From an uncultured Bacteroidota bacterium (GTDB lineage: Bacteria > Bacteroidota > Bacteroidia > Bacteroidales > P3), in contig CADAQX010000014.1 in the NCBI GenBank assembly GCA_902790215.1, positions 1 through 49,574 of the forward strand: DNA of 49,574 nucleotides. Direction: 5' to 3'. Made by a program: the position numbers and the translations under genes. Shown here one piece after another: positions 23,448-33,131 of this stretch. The stretch's first letter is position 1. The number at the start of each line of letters is the position of its first letter. Under the pieces are notes generated by a model. That model had not been told where the DNA came from, did no database searches, and saw nothing but the letters and a program-made list of their open reading frames with translations.

Positions 23448-25082
23448 TTATTTCTTTTTCGTGGTATTGTGTCTAAGGGCACGCTGCAGCTCGGTGTCGT
23501 AGGGAAGAGCCACCTGATAGAAGGCGTCGTCGTTGTAGAGTGTCATAGCCATCAGTGCCTTGTAGCGGTTGCGGATATTGGCGCCGTACTTCTTGATACA
23601 GCTTGGGTGACGGCGTATGCCCTTGCTCTCGGCGCACTGGATGATGCGCTCGAAGGTGGCGTCATCGACTTGGTAGTTTTTGACAAACGCCTCAGCGGTG
23701 GGGTATTTCTGAACTATCTGGTCGTAGTGGACAAAGAGCTCGTTGAAGATTACCTGCTCGAGCACCTGCTTGTCGGCAAGGCGGTTGTAATACACCCAGT
23801 TGGTGTCGATAAGGTAAGGCAGGATGATGTCGGGCTGGATACCGCCACCGCCATACACCTTGCGGCCTTTCTTGGTGAGGAAAGACTGGGTTGTATCGAC
23901 AGTGGCGTTGTAGAGCGAGTCGGCAGAGCGGTAGTCGCTAAAGATGCGGGTCAGGTAATCCATGTAGTAGGCATCGCTGCCTTTGTCGTAAGGACGCTGG
24001 ATGCAGCGGCCCGAAGGGGTGTAGTAGCGGGCAATGGTGAGATGTATGGCATCGCCGTCGGGCAGGTCGAAGGGGCGCTGCACAAGGCCTTTGCCGAAAC
24101 TGCGACGACCCGCAATGGTTCCGCGGTCGTTGTCCTGAATGGCTCCCGACACCACTTCGCTGGCGCTGGCAGAGAACTCGTTGATAAGTATAGTGAGCTT
24201 GCCTTCCTCAAAGAGGCCTCCCCTGGTGGCATAGTGATTGTTGCGGGGGCTATGGGCACCTTCGGTATAGACAATCAGGTCGCCTTTGGGAAGCAGTTCG
24301 TCGGCAACGGCGATGGCGGTCTCCAACGAGCCGCCCCGGTTGCCGCGAAGGTCAAGAACCAAGTGGGTCATGCCCTCCTTGGTCAGCTGCAGCAAGGCAG
24401 CATGAAACTCGGAAGCAGTGGTCTCGGAGAACCGGGAGATGTTGACATAGCCCGTGTGCTTATCTATCATGATGGCGGCCACAACTGTGGGGTGGAGTAT
24501 CACGTCGCGCTTCACCTTAATCTCCCTGATTTTGTCCGACCCCTGACGCTGGATGCCCAAAGTGACGGTGCTGTAACGCGGACCCCGGATGAGATTTACA
24601 ACAGATGAGAGTTCTTCACTCATACCTGTACCGGTAACCACAGTGGTATCGACCTTGATGATACGGTCGCCAGCACGGATGCCGGCACGATGGGCGGGAC
24701 TGCCGGCACGAACGGTTGAGGCAAAGACCGAGTCGTTCATGCTGTGCAGCGTCACACCTATGCCTTCAAAACGGCTTTGCATCATCTCGTTTTCCTTGCT
24801 GTTGGCAATGGGGGTAAGGTAGGAGCTGTGGGGGTCGAGGGATTCGAGCATCGCCGTCATTGCGCTGGTGGTGAGGGAATCGTAATCCACCTCATCGACG
24901 TAGTAATTGGCAATGATGTATTCCAGTGCCACGAGATGCGAGCCCAGCTTGCTTATGCCCGTAACGTTGGGTACGGCTTGCGGCTTGACCTTTGGGGCAG
25001 TCATAAAACCTGCAGCCAACCCTATGGCAAGGGCAAGGAGTACGATGCCAAGAGAATATGTAGTTTTCTTCTTTTCGCTCAT
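23448..25082 (-). CDS. ctp: Carboxy-terminal processing protease (S41), PDZ domain
   Basis: 544 residues. One N-terminal membrane anchor (LGIVLLALAIGLAAGFMTA, residues about 11-30), a PDZ domain around SPAHRAGIRAGDRIIKVD, then the S41 protease with GGSLETAIAVADELL, the Ser in NEFSASASEVVSGAIQD and the Lys in GRRSFGKGLVQ as catalytic dyad. It acts in the periplasm on C-termini of envelope proteins. Together with the TlpA-like gene it forms the envelope part of this operon. Confidence 0.95.
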   Translation of the reverse strand: MSEKKKTTYSLGIVLLALAIGLAAGFMTAPKVKPQAVPNVTGISKLGSHLVALEYIIANYYVDEVDYDSLTTSAMTAMLESLDPHSSYLTPIANSKENEMMQSRFEGIGVTLHSMNDSVFASTVRAGSPAHRAGIRAGDRIIKVDTTVVTGTGMSEELSSVVNLIRGPRYSTVTLGIQRQGSDKIREIKVKRDVILHPTVVAAIMIDKHTGYVNISRFSETTASEFHAALLQLTKEGMTHLVLDLRGNRGGSLETAIAVADELLPKGDLIVYTEGAHSPRNNHYATRGGLFEEGKLTILINEFSASASEVVSGAIQDNDRGTIAGRRSFGKGLVQRPFDLPDGDAIHLTIARYYTPSGRCIQRPYDKGSDAYYMDYLTRIFSDYRSADSLYNATVDTTQSFLTKKGRKVYGGGGIQPDIILPYLIDTNWVYYNRLADKQVLEQVIFNELFVHYDQIVQKYPTAEAFVKNYQVDDATFERIIQCAESKGIRRHPSCIKKYGANIRNRYKALMAMTLYNDDAFYQVALPYDTELQRALRHNTTKKK

Positions 25083-25111
25083 AATGGATGGATAACGGCA
25101 GAAAACCTGTT

Positions 25112-25549
25112 TTATTGTGAGAGCCCCATGCGGTCGATTGCCCGCTGCATAATCTCCTCGTGGTCAAAAGCCAACGGCGGCAGGGCGTTGAGCGGGAACC
25201 ACTGCGCGTCGGCAGCGTCGTCGCCCCCTCGTGCTTCGGCCATAGGTATCACGGCGAGAAACGCCACTGTGACGGTACGTCCCCGCGGGTCGCGGTCCAC
25301 AGTGCTGAAACTCCCCAACTCCTCAAAGCGGACCGGCGCATCAACGCCGGTCTCCTCTTTCAGCTCACGGCGGGCACACTGCTCAAGGGTCTCGTCCATG
25401 TCCATAAAACCGCCCGGCAGCGCCCACATCCCTTTGAACGGGTCATTCCCCCGCCGGACAAGCAACACCCGGTACTCCCCTTCGGCATCGGGGGCAAGGA
25501 TGACACTGTCGGCAGTGAGGGCTGGACGAGGATACTGATAGCTGTACAT
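25112..25549 (-). CDS. NUDIX hydrolase
   Basis: 145 residues with a full Nudix box (G-x5-E-x7-REL-x-EE-x-G) from GGFMDMDETLE to ARRELKEETGV around residues 42-65. ADP-ribose or nucleotide-sugar type substrates are typical of such short members; the substrate cannot be read from sequence. It starts 10 bp after the cysS stop. Confidence 0.93.
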   Translation of the reverse strand: MYSYQYPRPALTADSVILAPDAEGEYRVLLVRRGNDPFKGMWALPGGFMDMDETLEQCARRELKEETGVDAPVRFEELGSFSTVDRDPRGRTVTVAFLAVIPMAEARGGDDAADAQWFPLNALPPLAFDHEEIMQRAIDRMGLSQ

Positions 25550-25559
25550 CCTGCAAAAA

Positions 25560-27044
25560 TCAGATTTCCCATGTGGCTCCGTCCTTGCCGTCCTTCACCG
25601 TTACGCCAAGGGCATTGAGGTTGTCGCGAATCTTGTCGCTGGTGGCCCAGTCCTTGTTGGCTTTGGCGGTGGCGCGAACATCAAGAATCATCTGCATCAA
25701 GCCATCCACAAGGGCGGTGTTGTCGCCTGCGGCCTCATCACGGAGACCCATCACGGAGAAGACAAAGGTGTCCATAACGCTCTTCAACTCGTCGATGTCG
25801 GCCTGGGTGAGGGTGGCCTTGCGGTCGTTGACGGTGTTGATGACCTTGGCCATATCAAACAGGTGGCTGATGACAATGGGGGTGTTGAGGTCGTCGTTCA
25901 TGGCATCATAGCACAGCTGGCGGTAACCCTTCACATCCACACTGCTGCTCTTTGAGGGCTGCAGACGGCCGAGGGTCTTGTAGGCCTGCATCAGGCGGTT
26001 GTAGCCTTTCTCGGCGGCCACCAAGGCCTCGTTGCTGAAATCCACCGTGCTGCGGTAGTGAGCCTGCAGGATGAAGAAACGGATGGTCATGGGCGAGTAG
26101 GGTTGGTCAAGCATCTCTTCACCTGTTTGCGGGTTCTTGTGGCTGCCGGTGAAGAATTCGTCCAGCGTGATGAAATTGCCCAACGACTTGCCCATCTTCT
26201 GACCGTTGATGGTAATCATGTTGTTGTGCATCCAGTAGCGGCAGGGGCCGTGGCCGCAGACCGAGGTCTGCTGCGCTATCTCGCTCTCGTGGTGGGGGAA
26301 CATCAAGTCCATTCCGCCGCCGTGGATGTCGAAAGTCTCGCCCAGATATTTGGTGCCCATGGCCGTGCACTCGGTGTGCCAGCCGGGGAAACCCACGCTC
26401 CAGGGGGAGTTCCAGCGCATGATGTGTTCGGGCTGCGCCTTCTTCCAAAGGGCGAAGTCGCCGCTGAAGCGCTTCTCCTCCTGGCCGTCGAGGTCGCGGG
26501 TGGTGGAGAGCATCTCCTCAATCACGCGGCCGCTCAGGCGGCCGTAGCTCTTGAAATCCTCGTGGTATTTGCGCACATCGAAATAGACGCTGCCGTTGCT
26601 CACGTATGCATAACCGGCATCAAGGATTTTCTGCACCAGCTCAATCTGCTCCATCACATGGCCGGAAGCCAGCGGCTCGATGCTGGGGCGCAGCACGTTC
26701 AGCTTGTCCATGGCCTCGTGGTAGCGGTTGGTGTAGTACTGCGCCACCTCCATGGGCTCCAGCTGCTCCAGGCGGGCCTTCTTGGCAATCTTGTCCTCGC
26801 CTTCGTCGGCATCGTGTTCCAGGTGACCCACATCGGTGATGTTGCGCACATAGCGCACCTTATAGCCCAAATGCATCAGGTAGCGGTACAGCACATCGAA
26901 AGTGATGGCAGGCCGGGCGTGGCCCAAATGACCGTCGCCATAGACGGTGGGACCGCAGACATACATGCCCACGTGGTCGGGCGTGAGGGGTTTGAAAAGC
27001 TCTTTCTGGTGCGAAAGAGTATTGTAAATCAACAATGGTTGCAT
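25560..27044 (-). CDS. cysS: Cysteine--tRNA ligase
   Basis: 494 residues. Zn ligand Cys in [19 protein letters not shown] (HIGH motif GHLGH), [10 protein letters not shown], and KMSKS as [14 protein letters not shown]. Charges tRNA-Cys. First gene of the run cysS-nudix-ctp-tlpA-mrp-nfu-pduO: all minus strand, spacings of 10-55 bp and no internal promoter or terminator seen, hence probably one operon. Confidence 0.97.
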   Translation of the reverse strand: MQPLLIYNTLSHQKELFKPLTPDHVGMYVCGPTVYGDGHLGHARPAITFDVLYRYLMHLGYKVRYVRNITDVGHLEHDADEGEDKIAKKARLEQLEPMEVAQYYTNRYHEAMDKLNVLRPSIEPLASGHVMEQIELVQKILDAGYAYVSNGSVYFDVRKYHEDFKSYGRLSGRVIEEMLSTTRDLDGQEEKRFSGDFALWKKAQPEHIMRWNSPWSVGFPGWHTECTAMGTKYLGETFDIHGGGMDLMFPHHESEIAQQTSVCGHGPCRYWMHNNMITINGQKMGKSLGNFITLDEFFTGSHKNPQTGEEMLDQPYSPMTIRFFILQAHYRSTVDFSNEALVAAEKGYNRLMQAYKTLGRLQPSKSSSVDVKGYRQLCYDAMNDDLNTPIVISHLFDMAKVINTVNDRKATLTQADIDELKSVMDTFVFSVMGLRDEAAGDNTALVDGLMQMILDVRATAKANKDWATSDKIRDNLNALGVTVKDGKDGATWEI

Positions 27045-27068
27045 AATTTATAAATATAAAACAAAATG

Positions 27069-27076
27069 CAAAGGTA
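27069..27076 (-). promoter_or_regulatory. -7 promoter element of the cysS operon
   Basis: TACCTTTG on the minus strand, 24 bp upstream of the cysS start. Confidence 0.65.
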
Positions 27077-27173
27077 CGACTTTTTTTTGAATTACTAAAC
27101 TTTGTCATTCCACCGCCATGCGGCCTGTGAAGCTTCGCTTGTTCTATGGTTGTTCTCCGCTTGTTCTTCGGTT

Positions 27174-27198
27174 GTTCTTCGCTTTAAAAGCGAAGAAC
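27174..27198. repeat. Perfect 25-bp palindrome in a TTGTTCT-rich stretch
   Basis: Arms GTTCTTCGCTTT and AAAGCGAAGAAC of 12 bp around a single A. It is preceded by short repeats of the type GGTTGTTCT/CGCTTGTTCT (27137-27180). No gene is visible in 27077-27279. It may be an operator or an extra transcription terminator. Confidence 0.7.
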
Positions 27199-27279
27199 GA
27201 GCGAAGAAAAGTCGAGGAATCAACGTTTTTCATTTTTGCCAGATTTGTGTGTTCATCCTCTTGCTACACGTAAACAAAA

Positions 27280-27311
27280 GAAGCGGGCTGCCCGATGGGG
27301 CAGCCCGCTTC
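27280..27311 (-). terminator. Strong terminator of the 332-aa lipoprotein gene
   Basis: Perfect 14-bp stem GAAGCGGGCTGCCC / GGGCAGCCCGCTTC with a 4-base loop. On the minus strand it is followed by TTTTGTTT. 28 bp after the stop at 27340. Confidence 0.92.
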
Positions 27312-27339
27312 TGTAGGGTTCGGGTGTTCAACCCGTCTG

Positions 27340-28338
27340 TTACTTGTATTCAAAGTAGGTGACGACTTCCGTCTCGCTGGAGTAGCGTTCATCCTCTTCG
27401 TCTGTGTAAACGCTCTTCATCGTGCGGGTGATAGGCCAGTTGCCGTCGTAGGTGTAGCTGTAATTCGCCTCTTGGGTCTCGGTGAAGGTCTGACCCATGA
27501 AGGACATCTGCGTTTTCATAACCGCCTTGGTGACGTTATTCTTGTTGAAAACAATCATAGAGCCGTCTTCCATCATGCCGATTATGCTGAAGAGGAAGTT
27601 CTGGTAGGGGTTGTTCTTGTTGTCGAAAACATACGTACCACTCATGGTCATGCCCATCTGGTTCATGGAGATGCCGGTGACGTTGTCGCCCGTCCAGGTG
27701 AGTTCCACAGGAATTGTTCTCTGGGCTTTGGCTCCGTTGCTCTTCACGACCTTGTCCATAGCTGCCACAACACGGTCGGCCTGGTCGATGGTGGGCAGGA
27801 TGCCGCGGAACAGCACTTTCTGCAGGTTCATTGCCGAAGGGCTCTTTACCAAGTCTTCATCATTGATAGTAACATTGATTTTGGTGATTTTCTTACCGTC
27901 GTGGACAAATTCCAAGGTGCCATCAAGATCGTTGTCTTCTTTATCAAAAATCTGCACCTGTTTCAGTTTGCTTCCGTCGTAGGATATCGTCATGTACTGA
28001 TCGTAGCCTTCGATGCGCGTAACCTGCTTGCCATCGTAGGTAAAGGTGAACATGTCCGACACCTCACCTTTCGAAACCACACTACCTGTCTCATAGAAAG
28101 TGATTTTCGAAAGCTTGCTGCCGTCCCATGTCCAATCCTCAGCGAGGGTCTTGGGCGACGAGTTGGTGTCGTAGAACCATTCACCGGACACTTCTTCATG
28201 AAATCCGTAGATGTTGGTGGAAGCCTGATAGACTTTGGCGATTTTCTTTTTCGGGCTATAGACACCCTCTTTTTCCGAGCAGGCAGACATCAGGCACAGA
28301 ATAGCCAGAGTTGCAGCACAAAATGCTAATTTCTTCAT
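27340..28338 (-). CDS. Lipoprotein of unknown function (332 aa) with YDG-type repeats
   Basis: Signal peptide with lipobox: MKKLAFCAATLAILCLMSAC, Cys20. The rest is beta-rich, with recurring short strands of the type FTYDGKQVTRIEGYD, ISYDGSKLKQVQIFD, FVHDGKKITKINV and YTYDGNWPITRTM, resembling the extracellular repeat proteins of Bacteroidales. Likely surface or periplasmic. Monocistronic with a strong terminator. No clear TAnnTTTG promoter was found upstream (28339-28575). Confidence 0.85.
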   Translation of the reverse strand: MKKLAFCAATLAILCLMSACSEKEGVYSPKKKIAKVYQASTNIYGFHEEVSGEWFYDTNSSPKTLAEDWTWDGSKLSKITFYETGSVVSKGEVSDMFTFTYDGKQVTRIEGYDQYMTISYDGSKLKQVQIFDKEDNDLDGTLEFVHDGKKITKINVTINDEDLVKSPSAMNLQKVLFRGILPTIDQADRVVAAMDKVVKSNGAKAQRTIPVELTWTGDNVTGISMNQMGMTMSGTYVFDNKNNPYQNFLFSIIGMMEDGSMIVFNKNNVTKAVMKTQMSFMGQTFTETQEANYSYTYDGNWPITRTMKSVYTDEEDERYSSETEVVTYFEYK

Positions 28339-28575
28339 TGTTTATGATATTAATGCGGGTCCGTTTGTTTGTAAATCCGTACTCCCCGGCAGGACCTTTC
28401 ACCGAGGAGGCGACGTAAATCTTTTGCTTTTATAAACGCACAAATGGGGTTTTTCTTACAGGTTGTAGGGTTAAAAATTCATAAAACGTCCTGCACACCT
28501 ATGTAGCCCCGCTGTAACTGCGATATGCAACTGAATAGATGACAATGTATTGCAGAAGAAGTTCAAGATTTAACA

Positions 28576-28605
28576 TTGCGTATTGGAGATTTCTTTGTAT
28601 CTTTG
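28576..28605 (+). promoter_or_regulatory. Promoter of ackA (-33 TTG and -7 TATCTTTG)
   Basis: -7 element TATCTTTG at 28598-28605 with TTG at 28576-28578, spaced 19 bp, a good Bacteroidota promoter 65 bp upstream of ackA. The rest of the divergent region 28339-28669 shows no gene or clear structure. Confidence 0.7.
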
Positions 28606-28669
28606 AAAACTCGAAATAAAGTGACTTATTTGTGAAATATAATAACAATCAAACAATTAAATAACTTCT

Positions 28670-29878
28670 ATGAAAATATTAGTTCTCAATTGTGGCAGTT
28701 CGTCAATCAAGTATCAGTTGGTGGACATGGCCAACAACGCCGAGGTGATGGCCAAGGGCCTGTTGGAGCGCATCGGTTTGGAAATGGGTGAATTCACCCA
28801 CAAGTATCATGGTGAAAAGCACTACGAGCAACTTCCCATCCCCGACCACACGGCGGGCATCAAGATTGTGCTGAAGGCTTTGATTGACCCCAAGATGGGT
28901 GTCATCAAGAGCTATGACGAGATCGGAGCTGTAGGCAACCGCATCGCCCACGGCGGCGAGGCCTTTGACCGCAGCGTCGTCATCACCGACGAGGTGATAG
29001 AGACTATCAAGTCCCTCACCCATCTGGCACCCCTCCACACCCCCGGCAACCTGGCTGGTATCTATGCCATGCGCGAGGTGCTGCCCGGCGTGCCCCAGGT
29101 GGCTGTGTTCGACACCGCTTTCCACAGCACCCTGCCCCCCAAGAGCTATCTCTACGGCCTCCCCTACGAGTATTATGAGAAATACGGCGTGCGCCGCTAC
29201 GGTTTCCACGGCACGAGCCACAAGTTTGTGGCCGAGAAGGCTGCCAAGATGATTGGCCGCGACTGGAAAGAGCTCAACATCATCAGCTGCCACCTTGGCA
29301 GCGGTGCCTCTATCTGCGCCATCAAGCAGGGCAAGAGCTTCGACACCACTATGGGTATGACCCCGCTGGAAGGCCTCATCATGGGTTCCCGTCCCGGCGA
29401 TGTTGACCCCGGCGTCATCGAGTTCATCATCAAGAAAGAGATTACCGAGAACGGCAAGGATTGGAAGGACATCACCAAGATTCTCAACAAGCAGAGCGGC
29501 CTCGTGGGCATCAGCGGCGGCAAGCAGGATATGCGCGATATCCGCGCCGGACGCGATGCAGGCGACGAGCGCTGCACTTACGCCTTCGACATGTTTGCCC
29601 AGCGCGTGAAACGCTACATCGGCGGCTACATGGCCGAGATGGGCGGCTGCGACCTGCTGCTCTTCACCGGTGGCATCGGCGAGAACGCCTGGTTCATGCG
29701 CCGTCCTATCCTGGAGAACATGGAGTGCCTCGGCATCAAGGTTGACCTCTCCAAGAACGACAACGTCATGGGCGAGGACATCATCCTCAGCACCCCCGAC
29801 TCGAAGATGGCCGTCGTAGTGGTGACCACCGACGAGGAGTTCGTCATTGCCAGCGACACCTTCAATCTGGTAAAATAA
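28670..29878 (+). CDS. ackA: Acetate kinase
   Basis: Converts acetyl phosphate plus ADP to acetate plus ATP. 402 residues, normal length. LVLNCGSSSIKYQL at the N-terminus, RYGFHGTSHKFVAEKA, SCHLGSGASICAI, MGSRPGDVDPGV and LLFTGGIGENAW are the ASKHA-family signatures of AckA. No pta gene is adjacent, although pta-ackA pairs are common. GC-rich codon use like the genes that follow. Confidence 0.97.
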   Translation: MKILVLNCGSSSIKYQLVDMANNAEVMAKGLLERIGLEMGEFTHKYHGEKHYEQLPIPDHTAGIKIVLKALIDPKMGVIKSYDEIGAVGNRIAHGGEAFDRSVVITDEVIETIKSLTHLAPLHTPGNLAGIYAMREVLPGVPQVAVFDTAFHSTLPPKSYLYGLPYEYYEKYGVRRYGFHGTSHKFVAEKAAKMIGRDWKELNIISCHLGSGASICAIKQGKSFDTTMGMTPLEGLIMGSRPGDVDPGVIEFIIKKEITENGKDWKDITKILNKQSGLVGISGGKQDMRDIRAGRDAGDERCTYAFDMFAQRVKRYIGGYMAEMGGCDLLLFTGGIGENAWFMRRPILENMECLGIKVDLSKNDNVMGEDIILSTPDSKMAVVVVTTDEEFVIASDTFNLVK

Positions 29879-29895
29879 CATCATTCTCCATCCGT

Positions 29896-29931
29896 CAAAG
29901 GGTTTCCGCTTGCAGAGCAGGAAACCCTTTG
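29896..29931 (+). terminator. Terminator hairpin of ackA
   Basis: 12-bp perfect stem CAAAGGGTTTCC / GGAAACCCTTTG around a 12-base loop, 17 bp after the ackA stop. No clear T-run follows on the plus strand. The sequence before it (CCATCCGTCAAA) also precedes the terminator at 33132. Confidence 0.75.
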
Positions 29932-30008
29932 CATTAGTGGTTATCGCTGCCTGTTGAATCTATACATGCAACACAATAAACCGACATGTTTTTCGTTATA
30001 TTCATGTC

Positions 30009-31580
30009 ATGAATATAAAACGTATCATACTCCTCGCTGTGCTGTCGATGCTGGCACCTGTGGTGCTGGCCCAGTACACTGTTGACAACAAGAAGGCCGT
30101 CGCCGAGTTCGAGAAAGGCCAGATGCTGCTTTCCGACAACGCCAAGAAAGCTTTCGAGCACTTTGAGAAAGCGCTGAAGGCCGCACCCACCTTTGCCGAG
30201 GTGCACCTGACTATGGCGGCGTGGTATCTCGACCACGACAGCCTCGACCAGGCAGAGGCCCACCTGCAGACTTTCCTGCGCACAGACAAGGGCAAGCACA
30301 AACGCTGGGGTGCCGGTGCCGAGCACGACCTGAAGTGCATCGCCTTCCGCCGCACGGCCTTGGCCAACCCCGTTCCCTTCACTCCTGAGAATATGGGGCC
30401 TGCCGTGAACAGTCCCGACGACGAGTACCTGCCCACGCTCACCGCCAACGGCAAGATGCTCCTCTTCACCCGCTACAACCGCCCCTCGATGGCCGAGGAC
30501 TTCTTCTACAGCCGTCTCACCCCCGAGGGCAAATGGAGCAAAGCCATACGCATGGCCGAACCCCTCAACAGCGACGACAATGAGGGCGCCGGCTGCATCT
30601 CGCAGGACGGCCGCATACTCTACTTCACCGCCTGCGGGCGCAAAGACGGTGCCGGACGCTGCGACCTGTATATTTCCTACCGCAAGGGCAACGGCTGGAG
30701 CCAGCCGCAGAATCTCGGCCCCGCCGTCAACACCAGCGGCTGGGAGTCGCAGCCCTGCCTCTCTATCGACGGGCAAACTCTCTACTTCGTCAGCGACCGC
30801 AAGGACGGCTACGGCGGCATGGACATCTGGCGCAGCACGCTGGTGGAAGGCCGCTGGAGCCAACCCGTCAACATGGGTCCCGGCATTAACACCCCGGGCG
30901 ACGAGAAAAGCCCCTTTATCTCTTTCGATAACCAGACGCTCTACTTTTCCAGCAACGGCCTTGTAGGCATGGGAGGTATGGACCTCTTCCTATGCCGCCG
31001 CACAGGCGACACCACCTGGAGCGAGCCGCAAAACCTGGGCTATCCTATCAACACCCGCGGCGACGAGAGCTCGCTTATCGTCAGCCCCGACGGCACCACG
31101 GCCATCTTCTCGAGCGACAAGTTCGGCGGTCAGGGGCAGCTCGACCTCTACTCCTTTGCCCTGCCCGAGACGGTGCGTCCCGAGCCCGTCGTCTATAAGG
31201 AAGAGATTACCGAGGTGGCACCGGAACTGAAGGTGGGCGAAAGCATCACGCTGAAGAATGTCTTCTTCCAGACAGGCAAATACACCCTGCTGGACATCTC
31301 CATCGTAGAGCTTGACAAAGTGGTGGAAATGATGCAGCAGCACCCCACCATGCGCATTGAGCTGGGCGGCCACACCGACAACGTGGGCAGCGATGCCATG
31401 AACCAGAAACTCTCCGAGCAGCGCGCCAAGGCGGTCTATGACTATCTGGTGCAGCACGGGGTGGCAGCGGAACGCCTCGGCTACAAAGGCTACGGCCCGT
31501 CGCAACCCGTGGCCGACAACAGCACACCCGAAGGCCGCCGCCAGAACCGCCGCACAGTATTCACCATAATAGAGAAATAA
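30009..31580 (+). CDS. OmpA-family protein with TPR and PD40 beta-propeller repeats (PorE-like)
   Basis: 523 residues. Signal peptide MNIKRIILLAVLSMLAPVVLA. TPR-like helices at about 25-110, then four to five PD40/WD40-like blades, each with a repeat of the type ...LSIDGQTLYFVSDR..GYGGMDIW, and a C-terminal OmpA peptidoglycan-binding domain (MRIELGGHTDNVGSDAMNQKLSEQRA...). TPR-propeller-OmpA order matches PorE of the T9SS, but PorE has about 670 residues with a carboxypeptidase-like domain between propeller and OmpA, which is missing here. Other OmpA-PD40 paralogues exist in Bacteroidales. A T9SS cargo gene lies 850 bp downstream. Confidence 0.85.
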   Translation: MNIKRIILLAVLSMLAPVVLAQYTVDNKKAVAEFEKGQMLLSDNAKKAFEHFEKALKAAPTFAEVHLTMAAWYLDHDSLDQAEAHLQTFLRTDKGKHKRWGAGAEHDLKCIAFRRTALANPVPFTPENMGPAVNSPDDEYLPTLTANGKMLLFTRYNRPSMAEDFFYSRLTPEGKWSKAIRMAEPLNSDDNEGAGCISQDGRILYFTACGRKDGAGRCDLYISYRKGNGWSQPQNLGPAVNTSGWESQPCLSIDGQTLYFVSDRKDGYGGMDIWRSTLVEGRWSQPVNMGPGINTPGDEKSPFISFDNQTLYFSSNGLVGMGGMDLFLCRRTGDTTWSEPQNLGYPINTRGDESSLIVSPDGTTAIFSSDKFGGQGQLDLYSFALPETVRPEPVVYKEEITEVAPELKVGESITLKNVFFQTGKYTLLDISIVELDKVVEMMQQHPTMRIELGGHTDNVGSDAMNQKLSEQRAKAVYDYLVQHGVAAERLGYKGYGPSQPVADNSTPEGRRQNRRTVFTIIEK

Positions 31581-31628
31581 ACCTAAAAAACCTTAGGTCC
31601 TCCTAAAAACACACAAAACCAAAACACC

Positions 31629-32318
31629 ATGAACAAGAAGAAAGTAGTAGTCCTCACCGGAGCCGGCATCAGCGCCGAGAGCGGCATCAGCACCTTCCGC
31701 GACAGCGACGGTCTCTGGGAGCAATACCGCGTGGAAGACGTGGCCACCTACGACGCCTACCTGCGCAATCCCGAACTGGTGCTGAACTTCTACAACGAGC
31801 GCCGCCGCCAGCTCTTCGCCGTCAAGCCCAACGACGGACACCGCCAGCTGGTACGCCTGGAAGAGAAATACGACGTACACATCATCACCCAGAACATCGA
31901 CAACCTGCACGAACAGGCAGGCAGCACCAATGTCCTCCATTTGCATGGCCTCCTTACCCAAGCCCGCAGCGACCGCGACGACAACCTGATTATCGACATC
32001 GGCGACCGCGACATCCACCTGGGAGACAAAGCCCCCGACGGAGCCCAGCTGCGCCCCCACATCGTATGGTTCGGCGAAGCGGTGCCCAACATCGAACCCG
32101 CCGCCGAGCTGTGCGAAAAGGCCGACTACTTCGTGGTGGTAGGCACCTCGATGAATGTCTATCCCGCCGCCGGACTGATACATTATGTGCCGCGCACCAG
32201 CCCTTGCTACCTGGTTGACCCCAAGGCCGTCCCCATCTCGCGCCCCATCACCATCTTCCAGGAGAAAGCCGGCACCGGAGTGAAAAAGGTGGTGGACGAA
32301 CTGCTCGCTTTGGCATAA
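31629..32318 (+). CDS. cobB: Sir2 family NAD-dependent protein deacylase
   Basis: 229 residues. LTGAGISAESGISTFRD and GLWEQY for NAD binding, FYNERRRQL (the Tyr/Arg pair of class III deacylases), ITQNIDNLHEQAG, the catalytic His in LHLHGLL, IVWFGEAVPN and VVGTSMNVYPAAGLI. The four zinc-binding Cys between HLHG and IVWFGE are absent: that stretch reads ARSDRDDNLIIDIGDRD with no Cys, as in other Bacteroidota sirtuins. Likely removes acyl groups from lysines. 48 bp after the PorE-like gene. Confidence 0.93.
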   Translation: MNKKKVVVLTGAGISAESGISTFRDSDGLWEQYRVEDVATYDAYLRNPELVLNFYNERRRQLFAVKPNDGHRQLVRLEEKYDVHIITQNIDNLHEQAGSTNVLHLHGLLTQARSDRDDNLIIDIGDRDIHLGDKAPDGAQLRPHIVWFGEAVPNIEPAAELCEKADYFVVVGTSMNVYPAAGLIHYVPRTSPCYLVDPKAVPISRPITIFQEKAGTGVKKVVDELLALA

Positions 32319-32429
32319 GCATACCGCCTCCCGCTCCACACCCGCCGATACCGACGGCACGGGAGCGAATCCGCGACAACCTTTCAACTAATCCAACAAG
32401 AAATATAAACAGATTAAAAATAGTAAAAC

Positions 32430-33113
32430 ATGAAAAAGTTTTTATCCTTGACCCTGCTGCTCAGCAGCCTGTTCCTGGCCAATGTGCAAGGCCAGATTGG
32501 TTTCATCTACAACGGCCAGACCTACAACGACGGCGCTTCCTTCACCGTGAAGTTGGCACCGGGATCCGTTGCCTGCTCCGACGTACAGCTGAAGAACACC
32601 GGCAACACCGCCCTGATGAATCTGGTGGCCACCGTAACCCCCGTTGAAGAAAACGGCATCAACGTTTGGGCTCTCTGCGTCGGCGGCGCATGCCTCCCCC
32701 GCCTCAACAGCGACCCATTTAACCTGGAAGCTGGAGCCGTTGACAACACTTTCGCTCTCGACCTTGACGTCGATGCTTCCGTTGCACAGCCTTATGGCGT
32801 TTACTCTGTCAATGTGACAAATGGCACTGTCACCAGCACGGTAACTATCCGCCTGGAGATTAATACTGTCGGCATCGACAACGTGGCCGAAGAGCTCCGC
32901 ACTGTGGCCTACCCCAATCCCGCACAGGGTGCTTTCGCCATCCGCTACGCGGTTGAGCAACCCGCCACCCTCGCCATCGTGGACATGCAGGGACGCACCG
33001 TGCGCAGCATGCCTGTTGAGGGCAACGGCACCGTGAACGTCAGCGACCTGCCCGCCGGTCTGTATGCCTACGGCATCGCAGGCGGCAAGATGCAAAAGCT
33101 CATCGTGAAGTAA
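32430..33113 (+). CDS. Secreted protein with T9SS C-terminal sorting domain
   Basis: 227 residues. Signal peptide MKKFLSLTLLLSSLFLANVQG; a beta-sandwich domain (residues about 22-145) with one pair of nearby Cys (WALCVGGACLP). The C-terminal 75 residues starting VAYPNPAQGAFAIRY, then DMQGRTVRSM and DLPAGLYAYGIAGGKMQKLI form a type A T9SS sorting domain. It is exported through the type IX system, probably cleaved and attached to the surface. The function of the passenger domain is unknown. Confidence 0.92.
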   Translation: MKKFLSLTLLLSSLFLANVQGQIGFIYNGQTYNDGASFTVKLAPGSVACSDVQLKNTGNTALMNLVATVTPVEENGINVWALCVGGACLPRLNSDPFNLEAGAVDNTFALDLDVDASVAQPYGVYSVNVTNGTVTSTVTIRLEINTVGIDNVAEELRTVAYPNPAQGAFAIRYAVEQPATLAIVDMQGRTVRSMPVEGNGTVNVSDLPAGLYAYGIAGGKMQKLIVK

Positions 33114-33131
33114 CCTATTGTCCCCATCCGT

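Noticed and set aside
22548-24608. A 686-codon open frame on the plus strand across the TlpA-like and ctp genes
   Set aside because: It is antisense to two genes with clear family motifs, and its own translation has no recognisable domain; GC-rich codon use produces such shadows.
28703-29884. A 393-codon frame antisense to ackA
   Set aside because: AckA motifs on the plus strand are unambiguous; the antisense translation is low-complexity without motifs.
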